Positions 42,902 through 53,011 are shown, counted from the stretch's first letter. The stretch: 64,000 nt of DNA from Microbacterium sp. MYb66 (GCF_002979435.1 NZ_PCOV01000002.1:248001-312000); one strand, 5' to 3'. Made by a program: numbers and translations. Notes: generated from the letters alone by a model not told the origin.

Positions 42902-42961
42902 CTGTTTATTAGCTAAACAGTGTGTTACCGTCATACACAGTTGCGTTGGTCATACACAGTT
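42902..42961. promoter_or_regulatory. Operator region of the tetR/DrrAB divergon
   Basis: A perfect palindrome CTGTTTA-ttagc-TAAACAG (42902-42920) is followed by two 12-bp direct repeats TCATACACAGTT at 42931-42942 and 42950-42961 (19-bp spacing). A related CATATACAG lies at 42967-42975. The palindrome overlaps the likely tetR promoter region; the repeats lie where the exporter promoter should be. Confidence 0.65.
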
Positions 42962-42988
42962 TTTGACATATACAGAAAGGAGCGCCTG

Positions 42989-43882
42989 ATGGACACAGCC
43001 ATCGAGGTGCGGGGCCTGCACAAGGCCTTCACGGAGAAGACCGTCGTGGACGGCCTGGATTTCACCGTCGCGCGCGGCGAGGTGTTCGCCCTGCTCGGGC
43101 CGAACGGCGCAGGCAAGACGACGACGATCAACATCCTCACGACGCTCGCCTCCGCGGACTCCGGATCGGCGACGGTTGCCGGCTGGGACGTCCGCACCCA
43201 GGCGATCGAGGTCCGGCGACGGATCAGCCTCACCGGGCAGGCCGCCGCTGTCGACGACGCCCTGACCGCGACCGAGAACGTCGTCATGTTCGCCCGTCTC
43301 GCCGGCCTCGGCCGCGCCGAGGCGAAGCGTCGTGCCGCCGACCTCATCGCCCAGTTCGATCTGATCGACGCCGCGTCCCGCGTCGTGCGCACCTTCTCCG
43401 GAGGCATGCGCCGTCGGCTCGATCTCGCGCTCAGCTTCGTGGTGACCCCCGAGGTGCTGTTCCTCGACGAACCCACGACAGGCCTCGACACCCGCAGCCG
43501 TCGCTCTCTCTGGGACATCATCCGGATGCTCGCGAGCGCGGGGACGACCGTGTTCCTCACGACGCAGTACCTGGAGGAGGCCGATCAGCTCGCCGACCGG
43601 ATCGCCGTGCTGCACGACGGCAGGATCGCCGCCCTCGGGACTCCCGCCGAGCTGAAGGCGCGGGTGGGCGGCGACACGGTCGAGCTGCACGATGGCCGCG
43701 GCGAGCTCCGCAGGGAGATCCCCACCGACGGCACGGTCGCCGGCCTCCGTCGCGCGCTCGATCTGCTCGATGAAGACGGGGAGGACGGCGTCATCACCCT
43801 CCGCCGCCCCACGCTCGACGACGTCTTCCTGGCAGTCACCGCCCCCACTGCGCGGACCCACGTCGTGAAGGAGCTCGCATGA
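42989..43882 (+). CDS. ABC exporter ATP-binding protein (DrrA-like)
   Basis: A 297-residue ATPase of the daunorubicin-resistance type: Walker A GPNGAGKTTT, signature FSGGMRRRL, Walker B VLFLDEPTTGLD, and a C-terminal DrrA extension ending in RRPTLDDVFLAVT. ATG 42989 after GAAAGGAG. The permease follows with a 4-bp overlap. Confidence 0.95.
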   Translation: MDTAIEVRGLHKAFTEKTVVDGLDFTVARGEVFALLGPNGAGKTTTINILTTLASADSGSATVAGWDVRTQAIEVRRRISLTGQAAAVDDALTATENVVMFARLAGLGRAEAKRRAADLIAQFDLIDAASRVVRTFSGGMRRRLDLALSFVVTPEVLFLDEPTTGLDTRSRRSLWDIIRMLASAGTTVFLTTQYLEEADQLADRIAVLHDGRIAALGTPAELKARVGGDTVELHDGRGELRREIPTDGTVAGLRRALDLLDEDGEDGVITLRRPTLDDVFLAVTAPTARTHVVKELA

Positions 43883-44706
43883 ACATCACCCTCGCCGCGC
43901 CTCGCGCCACGGCATCCGCTCTCCCCGCTCCCTCGCCCCGTCCCCGCCTCCGCGGCATCACCGCCGAGACAGTGTTCGTCGGTCGCAGCCTCCGCCACTC
44001 TCTGCGCGACGGTGAATCGCTGCTCATGGCGATCATGCTGCCCGTGATGCTCATGCTCATGTTCACCTGGGTGTTCGGCGGGGCCATCGATCCCTCCGGC
44101 GCCTACGTCGACTACGTGGTCCCCGGCATCATCCTCACCTGCGCCGGGTTCGGGGCCTCCTCGACCGCCGTATATGTCGCGAACGACATGCGCACCGGCA
44201 TCATCGACCGCTTCCGCACCATGCCCCTCAGGTCCGGGGCCGTGCTGACGGGGCATGTCGTCGCCAGCGTGCTGCGCAATCTCATCGCAACCGCGATCGT
44301 GATCGGAGTCGGCGTGCTCGTCGGATTCCGTCCGAGCGCGAACGGGTGGGAGTGGCTCGCGCTGGCAGGGCTGATCGCGCTCTACATCCTCGCGATCACC
44401 TACCTGTTCGCGGCGATCGGCCTCGCGGCCGGGAGCCCGGAGGGGGCGAACGGCTACGGCTTCGTCCTGCTCTTCCTCCCTTACCTGTCCAGCGCGTTCG
44501 TACCCGTGGTCAGCATGCCGGAATGGTTGCAGCCGGTGGCGGCCAATCAGCCGATCACGCCGATCGTCGAGACGATCCGCGGACTCCTCACGGATGCACC
44601 GCTGCAGGGCGAAGCGTGGTGGGCGATCGGCTGGTGCCTGGCGATCCTCCTGGTCGCCGCGCTCTGGGGCGCGTGGCTGTTCCGCCGCAAGGCAGCACGG
44701 CGCTGA
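43879..44706 (+). CDS. ABC-2 type permease (DrrB-like)
   Basis: A 275-residue membrane protein with six TM helices and the ABC-2 family pattern (VPGIILTCAGFGASSTAVYV, then GIIDRFRTMPLRSGAV). It forms the exporter with the preceding ATPase, likely exporting a drug or small compound and induced via the divergent TetR. Confidence 0.95.
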   Translation: MNITLAAPRATASALPAPSPRPRLRGITAETVFVGRSLRHSLRDGESLLMAIMLPVMLMLMFTWVFGGAIDPSGAYVDYVVPGIILTCAGFGASSTAVYVANDMRTGIIDRFRTMPLRSGAVLTGHVVASVLRNLIATAIVIGVGVLVGFRPSANGWEWLALAGLIALYILAITYLFAAIGLAAGSPEGANGYGFVLLFLPYLSSAFVPVVSMPEWLQPVAANQPITPIVETIRGLLTDAPLQGEAWWAIGWCLAILLVAALWGAWLFRRKAARR

Positions 44707-44843
44707 CCGCACGCCGCACCGCCGACCGCAGAGTCACAGCCGGACCATAGGCGTTCTCGGTCGTTCCCCCAGGCGCGACTGCCATCCTCCTGACAGGACT
44801 TGTGCCGGCACCGCCGAGTCCACGCGGGTCTGGGGACCCGCAC

Positions 44844-44883
44844 CTCGCCCCTGACGACAAGCCCCCCTGTCGTCAGGGGCGAG
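44844..44883. terminator. Bidirectional terminator between the exporter and arsR
   Basis: A perfect 16-bp stem (44844-44859 with 44868-44883) and an eight-base C-rich loop, located between convergent genes. A smaller 7-bp hairpin (GCGGGTC/GACCCGC) lies just before it at 44824-44841. Confidence 0.85.
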
Positions 44884-44906
44884 TGCCACTCGAGCGCCAG
44901 GTGGAG

Positions 44907-45323
44907 TCAGGCGCCGAGCCGCTTGAGCGCCGTCGCGACCACATGCTTGGCGGAGGCGGCAGCCCGCCCGACGACCTCGGCAGCGTGCGCCGCGCTGTCC
45001 GGCAGCGGGATTCCCGGGTAGGCGATGTCGGGGGCACCCGCGCCGAAGGCGTCGACCAGGAACGGCACCAGCCAGTCGTCCACCACCTCGAGCGGCTCGA
45101 CCGCGAGGCTGTAGAAACGACGCTGACCGTCTTCGCGCACCGTGACGAGTTCGGCATCCCTCAGCACCTTCAGGTGCTTCGAGACGGTGGGCTGGCTGAT
45201 GCCCAGGTCGGCGACGATCTGGCTGACGCTGGTGCCGGTCTCTCCTTCGGCCGTGCGTCGCAGCAGGAGCTGGAGGATGTCGCGCCTCGTACCGTCTGCG
45301 ATCACGTCGAAGATGTCCGTCAT
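44907..45323 (-). CDS. ArsR/SmtB-type helix-turn-helix regulator
   Basis: A 138-residue winged-helix regulator: IADGTRRDILQLLL, ISQPTVSKHLKVLRDAELV and the wing REDGQRRFYSLA. No metal-binding cysteines are present. Leaderless start: TACCCT at 45330-45335, six bases before the ATG at 45323. It is divergent from trkH and may relate to ion homeostasis. Confidence 0.92.
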   Translation of the reverse strand: MTDIFDVIADGTRRDILQLLLRRTAEGETGTSVSQIVADLGISQPTVSKHLKVLRDAELVTVREDGQRRFYSLAVEPLEVVDDWLVPFLVDAFGAGAPDIAYPGIPLPDSAAHAAEVVGRAAASAKHVVATALKRLGA

Positions 45324-45418
45324 GAGATCAGGGTAGTCGCCCCCGGCACGGAGTACCATGACGAAGGCTCGGCGACGGACGTCCGGGCGCGCAAGCGGAA
45401 GAACAGAAGGGGGCAGCG

Positions 45419-46849
45419 ATGTCGGGCATCGTTTCGGCGTCGTCCCCACGGCAGAGCCTCAAGACTGCCGCCAGCTGGGCGAAGCACCTCGTCACGTCCT
45501 CCCCCTCGCGCTTCGCGATCGTCATCTTCGCGCTGCTGATCCTCGTCTTCACGGTGCTGCTCTCCTTGCCGATCGCCTCGGCCAGCGGCACGGTCACACC
45601 GCTGAGCGACGCACTCTTCACCGCTGTCTCGACGATCTGCGTCACCGGTCTCGCGACGGTCGACATGGCGAACCACTGGTCGCCGTTCGGCCATGTCCTC
45701 GTCTTCCTCGGGGTGAACATCGGCGCCCTCGGCGTGCTCACGCTCGCGTCGCTCATGGGCATGCTCATCTCCAAGCGCCTCGGGCTGCGCGCGAAGCTGA
45801 TGGCCGCCGGCGACACGAACCCGCTGCGCGCGCACGGCGGCGTGGTGAACGAGAGTCAGACCGTCCGCCTCGGCGAGGTCGGTCAGCTGCTTCGCACCGT
45901 CGCCGTCTCGGCACTCATCATCGAGGCCTCGCTCGCGGCGCTCCTGTACCCCGCCCTGGTCATGGCGAAGGTCGACCCGATCGCCGCGCTCTGGGAGGCT
46001 CCGTACTTCGCAGCGATGGCCTTCACGAACACCGGATTCGCCCCGAACGACGGCGGCGTCGCGGTCTTCGCCGACGACTATCTCGTGCTCTTCCTGCTGA
46101 TGGTGGGCGTCTTCCTCGGCAGCATCGGCTTCCCCGTCATCTACACGCTCGCCAAGCACGTCTGGCACGTGAAGCGCTGGTCGCTGCACTCCAAGCTCAC
46201 CATCGTCACCACCGTGCTGCTGTTCATCCTGGGCGCGGCGGTCTTCGTGATCCTCGAGTTCGACAACCCGAAGACCTTCGGGTCGATGGATGCCGCGGAC
46301 ACCACCTTCCAGGCCTTCTTCCTCTCGGCGATGACCAGATCCGGCGGCTTCAACGTGATCGAGATGGACGACCTGAACGGCTCGTCCCTGCTCGCCGCCA
46401 GCATGCTGATGTTCGTCGGCGGCGGCTCGGCGTCGACCGCAGGCGGCATCAAGGTCACGACACTGGCCGTGCTCGCCATCGCAGTCTGGTCGGAGGCGAA
46501 GGGACGTCAGTCGGTCGAGGCGTTCGGCCGCCGCATCCCGAGCGACGTGCAGCGCGTCGCCCTCAGCGTCGTCGCGTGGGGTGCGACCATCGTCGCCCTC
46601 TCGACCATCGTCATCGCCCAGATCACCAAGGACGACATCAGTCATGTCCTGTTCGACGTGATCTCCGCGTTCGGAACCGTCGGACTGACCACCGGACTCA
46701 CCGCCGACCTCCCGGACGCCGGCTCCTACGTGCTCGCCGCCACGATCTTCATGGGGCGCGTTGGTACAGTGACTCTCGCCGCGGCAGTCGCCGCGACATC
46801 GCGAACGCAGTACTACTCACTGCCCGTGGAAAGGCCGATCGTTGGTTGA
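45419..46849 (+). CDS. trkH: TrkH/KtrB family potassium uptake protein
   Basis: A 476-residue membrane protein with four pore repeats; the selectivity-type glycines are in TICVTGLATV, FTNTGFAPN, MTRSGGFNV and TVGLTTGLTA. It moves K+ (with Na+ or H+) when bound to its cytoplasmic TrkA/KtrA partner, encoded next with an 8-base overlap. Confidence 0.95.
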   Translation: MSGIVSASSPRQSLKTAASWAKHLVTSSPSRFAIVIFALLILVFTVLLSLPIASASGTVTPLSDALFTAVSTICVTGLATVDMANHWSPFGHVLVFLGVNIGALGVLTLASLMGMLISKRLGLRAKLMAAGDTNPLRAHGGVVNESQTVRLGEVGQLLRTVAVSALIIEASLAALLYPALVMAKVDPIAALWEAPYFAAMAFTNTGFAPNDGGVAVFADDYLVLFLLMVGVFLGSIGFPVIYTLAKHVWHVKRWSLHSKLTIVTTVLLFILGAAVFVILEFDNPKTFGSMDAADTTFQAFFLSAMTRSGGFNVIEMDDLNGSSLLAASMLMFVGGGSASTAGGIKVTTLAVLAIAVWSEAKGRQSVEAFGRRIPSDVQRVALSVVAWGATIVALSTIVIAQITKDDISHVLFDVISAFGTVGLTTGLTADLPDAGSYVLAATIFMGRVGTVTLAAAVAATSRTQYYSLPVERPIVG

Positions 46850-47513
46850 AGTCCTCCGGGGCGACGCGCCCGTCCTCGTCATCGGCCTCGGCCGATTCGG
46901 CGCCGCCTGTGCCGGGGAGCTCGACCGCCTCGACCGCGAGGTGCTCGCGATCGACGACAACCTCGAGCTCGTCCAGAAGTGGTCGGACCGGGTCACGCAC
47001 ACCGTGCAGGCCGACGCGAAGAACATCGACGCGCTGCGCCAGATCGGCGCCCAGGACTTCCAGGTCGCCGTCGTGGCCGTCGGCTCGTCGATCGAGGCGT
47101 CCGTGCTGATCACCGCGAACCTCGTCGACCTGAAGGTTCCGCAGATCTGGGCCAAGGCGGTCTCGCAGTCGCACGGCAAGATCCTCGCCCGCGTCGGCGC
47201 CAACCATGTCATCTACCCGGAGCGCGAAGCCGGCGAGCGTGTCGCCCACCTCGTGAGCGGGCGGATGCTCGACTTCATCCGCTTCGACGACGACTTCGTG
47301 CTCGCGAAGATGTATCCGCCGAAGTTCATCCGGGGCGTCGGCCTGAACGAGTCCGGCGTCCGCTCGAAGTACAAGGTCACCGTCGTCGGAGTGAAGAGCC
47401 CGGGCAAGCCGTTCCGCTACGCCGAGGCGAACACGATCGTCACGAACCACGACCTCATCATCGTCTCCGGCACCAACAGCGACATCGAGCGGTTCGCCGG
47501 CCTCGACCGCTGA
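46842..47513 (+). CDS. trkA: TrkA/KtrA family K+ transport gating protein
   Basis: A 223-residue cytoplasmic RCK regulator: the N-terminal Rossmann domain binds nucleotide (LVIGLGRFGAACAGEL, residues about 12-27) and the C-terminal TrkA_C domain follows. TTG start at 46842 overlapping trkH, with AAGG upstream; no ATG or GTG fits. It gates the TrkH pore. Confidence 0.95.
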   Translation: MVEVLRGDAPVLVIGLGRFGAACAGELDRLDREVLAIDDNLELVQKWSDRVTHTVQADAKNIDALRQIGAQDFQVAVVAVGSSIEASVLITANLVDLKVPQIWAKAVSQSHGKILARVGANHVIYPEREAGERVAHLVSGRMLDFIRFDDDFVLAKMYPPKFIRGVGLNESGVRSKYKVTVVGVKSPGKPFRYAEANTIVTNHDLIIVSGTNSDIERFAGLDR

Positions 47514-47579
47514 CGCGGTACCGGACGATCCTCGACTCCCCCTCGCGGCGGATGCCCCGGCATCCTTCGTCATGGTGGG

Positions 47580-48365
47580 ATGGGAGTCATGACCGACCAC
47601 ACAGCGGCCCCGCCCGTCCTCGCCCTTCGCGGGCTCCGCAAGCAGTTCGGGCCGAAGGTCGCCGTCGACAACCTCTCCCTCGACGTCCCCGCAGGCTCCA
47701 TGCTCGGGCTGCTCGGCCCGAACGGCGCGGGCAAGACCACGACTCTCGCGATGACGACGGGCCTGCTGCGCCCCGATGCCGGAACCGCGTGGGTGCTCGG
47801 CGCGGACGTATGGCAGAACCCCGCCGAGGCGAAGGCGCGCATGGGTGTGCTCCCCGACGGCATCCGCATGCTCGACCGGCTCACCGGCGCGGAGCTGCTG
47901 CGCTACACCGGACTGCTGCGAGGAATGGCGGAGGCCGACGTGGTGTCGCGCACGGGCGACCTCCTCGAGGCGCTCGGCCTCACCGAAGCACGGGACACGC
48001 TCGTCGTCGACTACTCGGCGGGCATGCGCAAGAAGATCGGCCTGGCCTGCGCGCTGATCCACGCACCACGACTCCTCATCCTCGACGAGCCCCTGGAGGC
48101 CGTCGACCCCGTGTCGGGTGAGACCATTCGTCAGATCCTGCGGTCGTTCGTCGACGGCGGTGGCACCGTGGTGCTGTCCAGCCACGTGATGGAACTCGTG
48201 GAATCGATGTGCGATCGGGTCGCCATCGTGGCCGAGGGACGTCTCCTGGCCCACGGTCCCCTCGACGAGGTTCGGGCCGGCCTGTCGCTGCAACAGCGGT
48301 TCCTCACGCTCGTGGGGGCGCACGATCTCGGGACGGAGACGCTCGCATGGTTGCGCTCCTCGTAA
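47580..48365 (+). CDS. ABC transporter ATP-binding protein
   Basis: A 261-residue ATPase: Walker A GPNGAGKTTT, signature YSAGMRKKIG, Walker B LLILDEPLEAVDP. ATG 47580, or 47589 with GGGAG just upstream. The signature is slightly unusual (YSAGM). It overlaps the following membrane gene by 19 bp. An exporter or membrane-remodelling role is likely; substrate unknown. Confidence 0.92.
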   Translation: MGVMTDHTAAPPVLALRGLRKQFGPKVAVDNLSLDVPAGSMLGLLGPNGAGKTTTLAMTTGLLRPDAGTAWVLGADVWQNPAEAKARMGVLPDGIRMLDRLTGAELLRYTGLLRGMAEADVVSRTGDLLEALGLTEARDTLVVDYSAGMRKKIGLACALIHAPRLLILDEPLEAVDPVSGETIRQILRSFVDGGGTVVLSSHVMELVESMCDRVAIVAEGRLLAHGPLDEVRAGLSLQQRFLTLVGAHDLGTETLAWLRSS

Positions 48366-49939
48366 GCCTGCGCTGGCGCCAGCTCCGCCACCAGCTGGGG
48401 CGCAACCCCTGGATGATCGTCACGCTGATCATCACCGGGATGATCGCGCTGGGCTTGCTGGGAGGCCTCACCGCAGGGCTCGTGGCGCTGCGGTTCGCGG
48501 CACCGGCCGCCGCCGTGACCGTCCTCATCCTCGCCGGCGCCGTGATCGTGCTCGGGTGGTGGATCGGCTCGATCTTCGTCAGTGCCGACGACTCCCTCGC
48601 GCCTGAGCGGTTCGCATTGCTGCCCGTGACCGCCCGCGCGATGCTGCCGGGATTGGTCGTCGCGGGCGCGACCACCATCGGCGGCATCGGGACCGCCGCC
48701 GCCCTGCTGCTGATGCTCCTCGGCTGGTCGGTGAGCCCGCTCGCGCTGGCCGCCGCGCTGGTCATGATCCCGGTCGCGGTCGTCACGTGCGTGCTCGGAG
48801 CCCGCGTCGTCAGCGGAGTGCTCGCGCACTGGCTGGCTCGGCGCAGCACCCGCGACCTGGTGCTGACGCTCGGCGTGCTGCTCGCGGCATCCTCCGGGCT
48901 GCTCCTCAACCTCGGGATCGGCGCGCTCACGACCGTGACCGATGTCGGCGGGTCCTTCACCGCGATCGCCGACGTCGTCGCCTGGACCCCCGTCGCCGCG
49001 GCGTTCGGCGTGCCGGGAGCACTCGCTCACGGCGACTTCGCGGCCGCGGGGTTGCGACTGCTGATCGCCCTCGCCACCGTGATCGCCCTGTGGCTCGCCG
49101 CGCAGGGACTGCTGGCCGCACGCCTCGTCGCTCCGATCCAGAGCAGCGGCGGCGGTCGGGTGCGCACCGGACGCCTGCTCGATCGGATGCTGCCCGCGAA
49201 CCCGGCCGGCGCCATCGCGGCACGCTCGCTGCGGTACTACCGACGCGATCCCCGCCAGCTCGTCAACATCGTCATGCTCCTGCTGCTCCCGGCGATCTTC
49301 GTCGGCATAGCCCTCATGAACGGCCTCCAAGACGAGGCGATCGGCTTCGGGCCGGTCATCACCCTGATCCCGGCGATCAACGCCCTGCTCGCCGGAACGA
49401 TCGTGCAGATGGCGATCGCCTACGACAACGACGCGGTCGCGCTCCATGTCCTCACGGGTGTCACGGGCGCCGCCGACCGTGCCGGGCGACTGCTCGGGTT
49501 CGGCCTGATCGCCGTTCCCGTGACGATCGCGTTGTGCGTGGCGACCTGCTTCCTCGCGGGGCGGCCCGATCTGCTGCCGGGGAGCATCGGGGCCTCGCTC
49601 GGTCTGACGGCGATCGCTGCAGGAGCCGGAGCCTGGGTGGGCGGATTCCTCCCCGGTCGGGCTCCCGCGCCGGAGGCGAATCCGTTCGGCCGCGGCTCGT
49701 CGGGCGGGGTGCAGTCGCTGCTCGCGATGATCATCATCGGGCCGATCACGCTGCTGCTCGGCGCCCCGGCATTCGGGTTCGCGATCGCCGGGATCTGGAA
49801 TCCCGTGCTCGGCTGGGTCAGCCTCGTCCTCGGCCTCGTGATCGGTGCGCTCGTCCTGTGGGGCGGCACCGTGCTCGGAGGCAGCATCCTGAATCGACGC
49901 TGGCCCGAAGTGCTCGCCGAGGTGTCCAGCGAGAGCTAG
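48347..49939 (+). CDS. Polytopic membrane protein, ABC permease-like
   Basis: A 530-residue protein with about twelve TM helices, arranged as two similar halves, with no binding-protein-type EAA loop. Coupling to the upstream ATPase (19-bp overlap) suggests an ABC-2-like exporter permease. It is convergent with proC. Substrate unknown. Confidence 0.88.
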   Translation: MVALLVSLRWRQLRHQLGRNPWMIVTLIITGMIALGLLGGLTAGLVALRFAAPAAAVTVLILAGAVIVLGWWIGSIFVSADDSLAPERFALLPVTARAMLPGLVVAGATTIGGIGTAAALLLMLLGWSVSPLALAAALVMIPVAVVTCVLGARVVSGVLAHWLARRSTRDLVLTLGVLLAASSGLLLNLGIGALTTVTDVGGSFTAIADVVAWTPVAAAFGVPGALAHGDFAAAGLRLLIALATVIALWLAAQGLLAARLVAPIQSSGGGRVRTGRLLDRMLPANPAGAIAARSLRYYRRDPRQLVNIVMLLLLPAIFVGIALMNGLQDEAIGFGPVITLIPAINALLAGTIVQMAIAYDNDAVALHVLTGVTGAADRAGRLLGFGLIAVPVTIALCVATCFLAGRPDLLPGSIGASLGLTAIAAGAGAWVGGFLPGRAPAPEANPFGRGSSGGVQSLLAMIIIGPITLLLGAPAFGFAIAGIWNPVLGWVSLVLGLVIGALVLWGGTVLGGSILNRRWPEVLAEVSSES

Positions 49940-49945
49940 CGTCGT

Positions 49946-50785
49946 TCAGGCTCCGGCAGCCAGCTCCTTGGCCCGCGCGAGGGCGGCGGCCGTGGCGTCG
50001 GCGAAAGTGCGGTCGAGGTGCGCGTCCTGCAGCACCGCGACGGCGCGCTCGGTCGTGCCCTTGGGGCTCGTGACACGGCGACGCAGCTCGGCGGGCACCT
50101 CACCCGAAGCATCCAGCAGAGCGGTCGCGCCGATGAAGGTGTGCTCCACCATCAGCCGGGAGTCCGCCTCGCTGAAGCCCATGCCGACGGCGGCCTTCGT
50201 GAACTCCTCGATCAGCAGGTACACGTAGGCGGGACCGGAACCGGAGATCGTGGAGAGTGCGTCGATCTGCGACTCCGGCACCTCGACCACCGCTCCGACC
50301 GTCTCGAAGAGACTGCGCACCAGGGCCAGGTCCTCGGTCGTGGCGGCGGCGCCGGCAGCGAGTCCCGTGACCCCCTTGCGCACGGTCGACGGCGTGTTCG
50401 GCATGGAACGGATGACACGAGCCTCCGCCCCGAGCACATCGGCGAAGGTCTGGAGTGTCACGCCCGCAGCGACGCTCACCACGATCGCGTCGGCAGCAAG
50501 GTGCGGTGCGATCTCGCGGAGCAGGTCGGGCACCATCGCCGGCTTCACGCCGACCAGCACGATGCGCGCCCCCGCCACTGCTTCGGCGTTGCCGTCCGGC
50601 CTCTCGGCGAGCGCGATGCTCGTGACGCCGTCGAGGTCGGAGAAGCTCTCCGCCTTCTCTGCAGAACGGTTGGTCGCGGTGATCCCACCCTCGATCCGGA
50701 TGCCGGAGGCGACCACTCCGCGGAGGATCGCACCGCCCATCGATCCGGCACCGAGGAAAGCGAGCGAAGGAAGGGAGTCAGCCAT
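49946..50785 (-). CDS. proC: Pyrroline-5-carboxylate reductase
   Basis: The last step of proline synthesis: reduces pyrroline-5-carboxylate with NAD(P)H. 279 residues; Rossmann motif FLGAGSMGGAI (9-19), VIRSMPNTPS and the C-terminal signature ALSTISGSGPAYVYLLIEEF. Leaderless start: TAGGAT at 50792-50797, six bases before the ATG. Confidence 0.97.
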   Translation of the reverse strand: MADSLPSLAFLGAGSMGGAILRGVVASGIRIEGGITATNRSAEKAESFSDLDGVTSIALAERPDGNAEAVAGARIVLVGVKPAMVPDLLREIAPHLAADAIVVSVAAGVTLQTFADVLGAEARVIRSMPNTPSTVRKGVTGLAAGAAATTEDLALVRSLFETVGAVVEVPESQIDALSTISGSGPAYVYLLIEEFTKAAVGMGFSEADSRLMVEHTFIGATALLDASGEVPAELRRRVTSPKGTTERAVAVLQDAHLDRTFADATAAALARAKELAAGA

Positions 50786-50844
50786 GTCGTAATCCTACGG
50801 CGGGCGCTCCGATATCCCACGGCAGGCGGTTCTAGACTCAGATC

Positions 50845-51816
50845 ATGAGTGCATCCGGAGGCAACAAGGCCATCGTCGCGGCGTTCCTGGCGAACCTCGG
50901 TATCGCCATCGCGAAGTTCATCGCCTGGGCACTCTCCGGCTCCGCCTCGATGCTCGCCGAGGCGATCCACTCCGTCGCCGACTCGGGCAACCAGCTGCTC
51001 CTGATGCTCGGCGGACGCAAGGCCGAGCGGGAGGCCGACCGCGCGCACCCGTTCGGCTACGGGCGCGAGCGGTACGTGTACGCGTTCGTCGTCTCGATCA
51101 TCCTCTTCTCCGTCGGCGGCCTGTTCGCGATCTACGAGGGCGTCGACAAACTCACGAACCCGCACGAGCTCGACAAGACGTGGTGGTGGCTGCCGCTCGT
51201 CGTGCTCGTCATCGCGATCGGCCTCGAGTCGTTCTCGCTGCGCACCGCGGTCCGCGAGAGCAACCTGGTGCGGGAGAAGGGCCAGTCGTGGGTGTCGTTC
51301 GTGCGTCGTTCGAAGGCTCCCGAGCTGCCGGTGGTGCTGCTCGAAGACGTCGGCGCGCTGACCGGCCTCACGTTCGCGCTGCTCGGCGTCGGACTCACCC
51401 TCCTCACCGGCAACCCGGTCTTCGACGCCCTCGGCACCGTGATGATCGGCGTGCTGCTGGTGCTGATCGCGATCGTGCTGGGCGTCGAGACCAAGAGCCT
51501 GCTGGTCGGCGAAGGCGCCACTCCGGCCGATCACGACCGCATCGTCGACGCGATCAACGCCGGCGATGAGATCGAGAAGATCATCCACATGAAGACGCTC
51601 TACCTGGGTCCGGACGAGCTGATGGTGGCCGCGAAGATCGCGCTCAACGCAGACAAGCCGCTGCGCGAGGCGGCTGACGACATCAACGCGATCGAGGCGC
51701 GCATCCGCGAGGCGGTACCGGTCGCGCGCATCGTCTACATCGAGCCGGACGTCTATCGCCCCGCGATCGACCCCGAACCCTCGACCGACGTGTTCGTGCT
51801 CAAGTCGTCCGACTGA
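50845..51816 (+). CDS. Cation diffusion facilitator (CDF) transporter
   Basis: A 323-residue metal/proton antiporter. TM helices about 6-28, 33-52, 77-98 and 115-135; the CDF metal site is in EAIHSVADSGNQ and LLEDVGALTG. A cytoplasmic domain follows (about 235-323). Leaderless: TAGACT at 50833-50838, six bases before the ATG. Metal (Zn, Fe, Co or Mn) not inferable. Confidence 0.94.
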   Translation: MSASGGNKAIVAAFLANLGIAIAKFIAWALSGSASMLAEAIHSVADSGNQLLLMLGGRKAEREADRAHPFGYGRERYVYAFVVSIILFSVGGLFAIYEGVDKLTNPHELDKTWWWLPLVVLVIAIGLESFSLRTAVRESNLVREKGQSWVSFVRRSKAPELPVVLLEDVGALTGLTFALLGVGLTLLTGNPVFDALGTVMIGVLLVLIAIVLGVETKSLLVGEGATPADHDRIVDAINAGDEIEKIIHMKTLYLGPDELMVAAKIALNADKPLREAADDINAIEARIREAVPVARIVYIEPDVYRPAIDPEPSTDVFVLKSSD

Positions 51817-51831
51817 TCCGGACCGGCGCGC

Positions 51832-52287
51832 TCAGCGACGCTGCTCGAAGAAGGTGCGCAGCAGTGCCGTCGCGGCATCCTCTTCGATCCCGCCGACGAC
51901 TTCCGCACGATAGGGCAGTCGCCGGTCGCGAAGCACGTCGTACATCGAGCCCGCAGCTCCCGCCTTGTCATCCCAGGCGCCGAACACCACGCGGCCGATG
52001 CGGGCCTGCAGGATCGCCCCGGCGCACATGATGCACGGCTCGAGGGTCACCACGAGCGTGTGCCCTTCCAGGTTCCAGGAGCCGACGGAGGCCGCGGCAC
52101 GGCGCAGCGCCTCGATCTCCGCGTGGCCGGTCGGATCGTGCGTGGCTTCGCGGGTGTTGCGTCCCTCGGCGATGATCCGTCCCGCGGGATCGACGACGAC
52201 CGCGCCGACGGGGATCTCCGACGCCGCCGCCGCCTCGGCCGCGAGCCCGAGTGCGCGCTGCATCGCGAGGTCGTCGACAGCAGTCAT
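51832..52287 (-). CDS. tadA: tRNA adenosine(34) deaminase
   Basis: A 151-residue zinc deaminase that converts A34 to inosine in tRNA-Arg(ACG). Zinc motif GHAEIEAL (His, catalytic Glu) and PCIMC. Leaderless start: TAGGCT at 52294-52299, six bases before the ATG. Confidence 0.95.
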   Translation of the reverse strand: MTAVDDLAMQRALGLAAEAAAASEIPVGAVVVDPAGRIIAEGRNTREATHDPTGHAEIEALRRAAASVGSWNLEGHTLVVTLEPCIMCAGAILQARIGRVVFGAWDDKAGAAGSMYDVLRDRRLPYRAEVVGGIEEDAATALLRTFFEQRR

Positions 52288-52368
52288 GCGTCGAGCCTAC
52301 GACAGCACCCGGCCAGGACTGCGGGAGCCGATGTCGTGACCGGCCCCGCGGCGCATTACCCTGTATCC

Positions 52369-53001
52369 ATGCGTGTTCACGTGGCCGACCACCCTCTCAT
52401 CACTCACAAGCTCTCGGTGCTGCGCGACGTGCGCACGCCGTCACCGGTCTTCCGGCAGCTCACGGAGGAGCTCGTCACGCTGCTCGCGTACGAGGCGACC
52501 CGCAGCGTGAAGGTCAGCCCGGTCGAGATCACCACTCCGGTGACGAAGACCATGGGCGTGAAGATCTCGGAGCCGCGGCCGATCGTGGTGCCCATCCTGC
52601 GTGCCGGACTCGGAATGCTCGAGGGCCTCGTCAAGCTGCTCCCGACCGCCGAGGTCGGATTCCTCGGGATGGTGCGCGATGAGGAGACGTTCGAACCGAC
52701 GACCTACGCGGAGCGCCTCCCCGACGACCTCAGCGACCGCCAGTGCTTCGCCATCGACCCGATGCTCGCCACCGGCGGCTCGCTCGCCGCGGCGATCCAG
52801 TTCCTGTTCGACCGCGGCGCGAAAGACGTCACCGCCATCTGCCTGCTCGGGACCCCGGAAGGCGTCGCCGCGATCGAGGCGATGGCGGGCGACCGTGACG
52901 TGACCCTCGTGCTCGGCGCGCTCGACGAGCGTCTCAACGAGAAGGGGTACATCGTCCCCGGGCTCGGCGACGCCGGCGACCGGCTCTACGGCACGGTCTG
53001 A
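52369..53001 (+). CDS. upp: Uracil phosphoribosyltransferase
   Basis: A 210-residue salvage enzyme making UMP from uracil and PRPP. The PRPP loop [14 protein letters not shown] (about 131-144) and [10 protein letters not shown] are present. Leaderless start: TACCCT at 52357-52362, six bases before the ATG. Divergent from tadA. Confidence 0.97.
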   Translation: MRVHVADHPLITHKLSVLRDVRTPSPVFRQLTEELVTLLAYEATRSVKVSPVEITTPVTKTMGVKISEPRPIVVPILRAGLGMLEGLVKLLPTAEVGFLGMVRDEETFEPTTYAERLPDDLSDRQCFAIDPMLATGGSLAAAIQFLFDRGAKDVTAICLLGTPEGVAAIEAMAGDRDVTLVLGALDERLNEKGYIVPGLGDAGDRLYGTV

Positions 53002-53011
53002 TCGGGCACGC

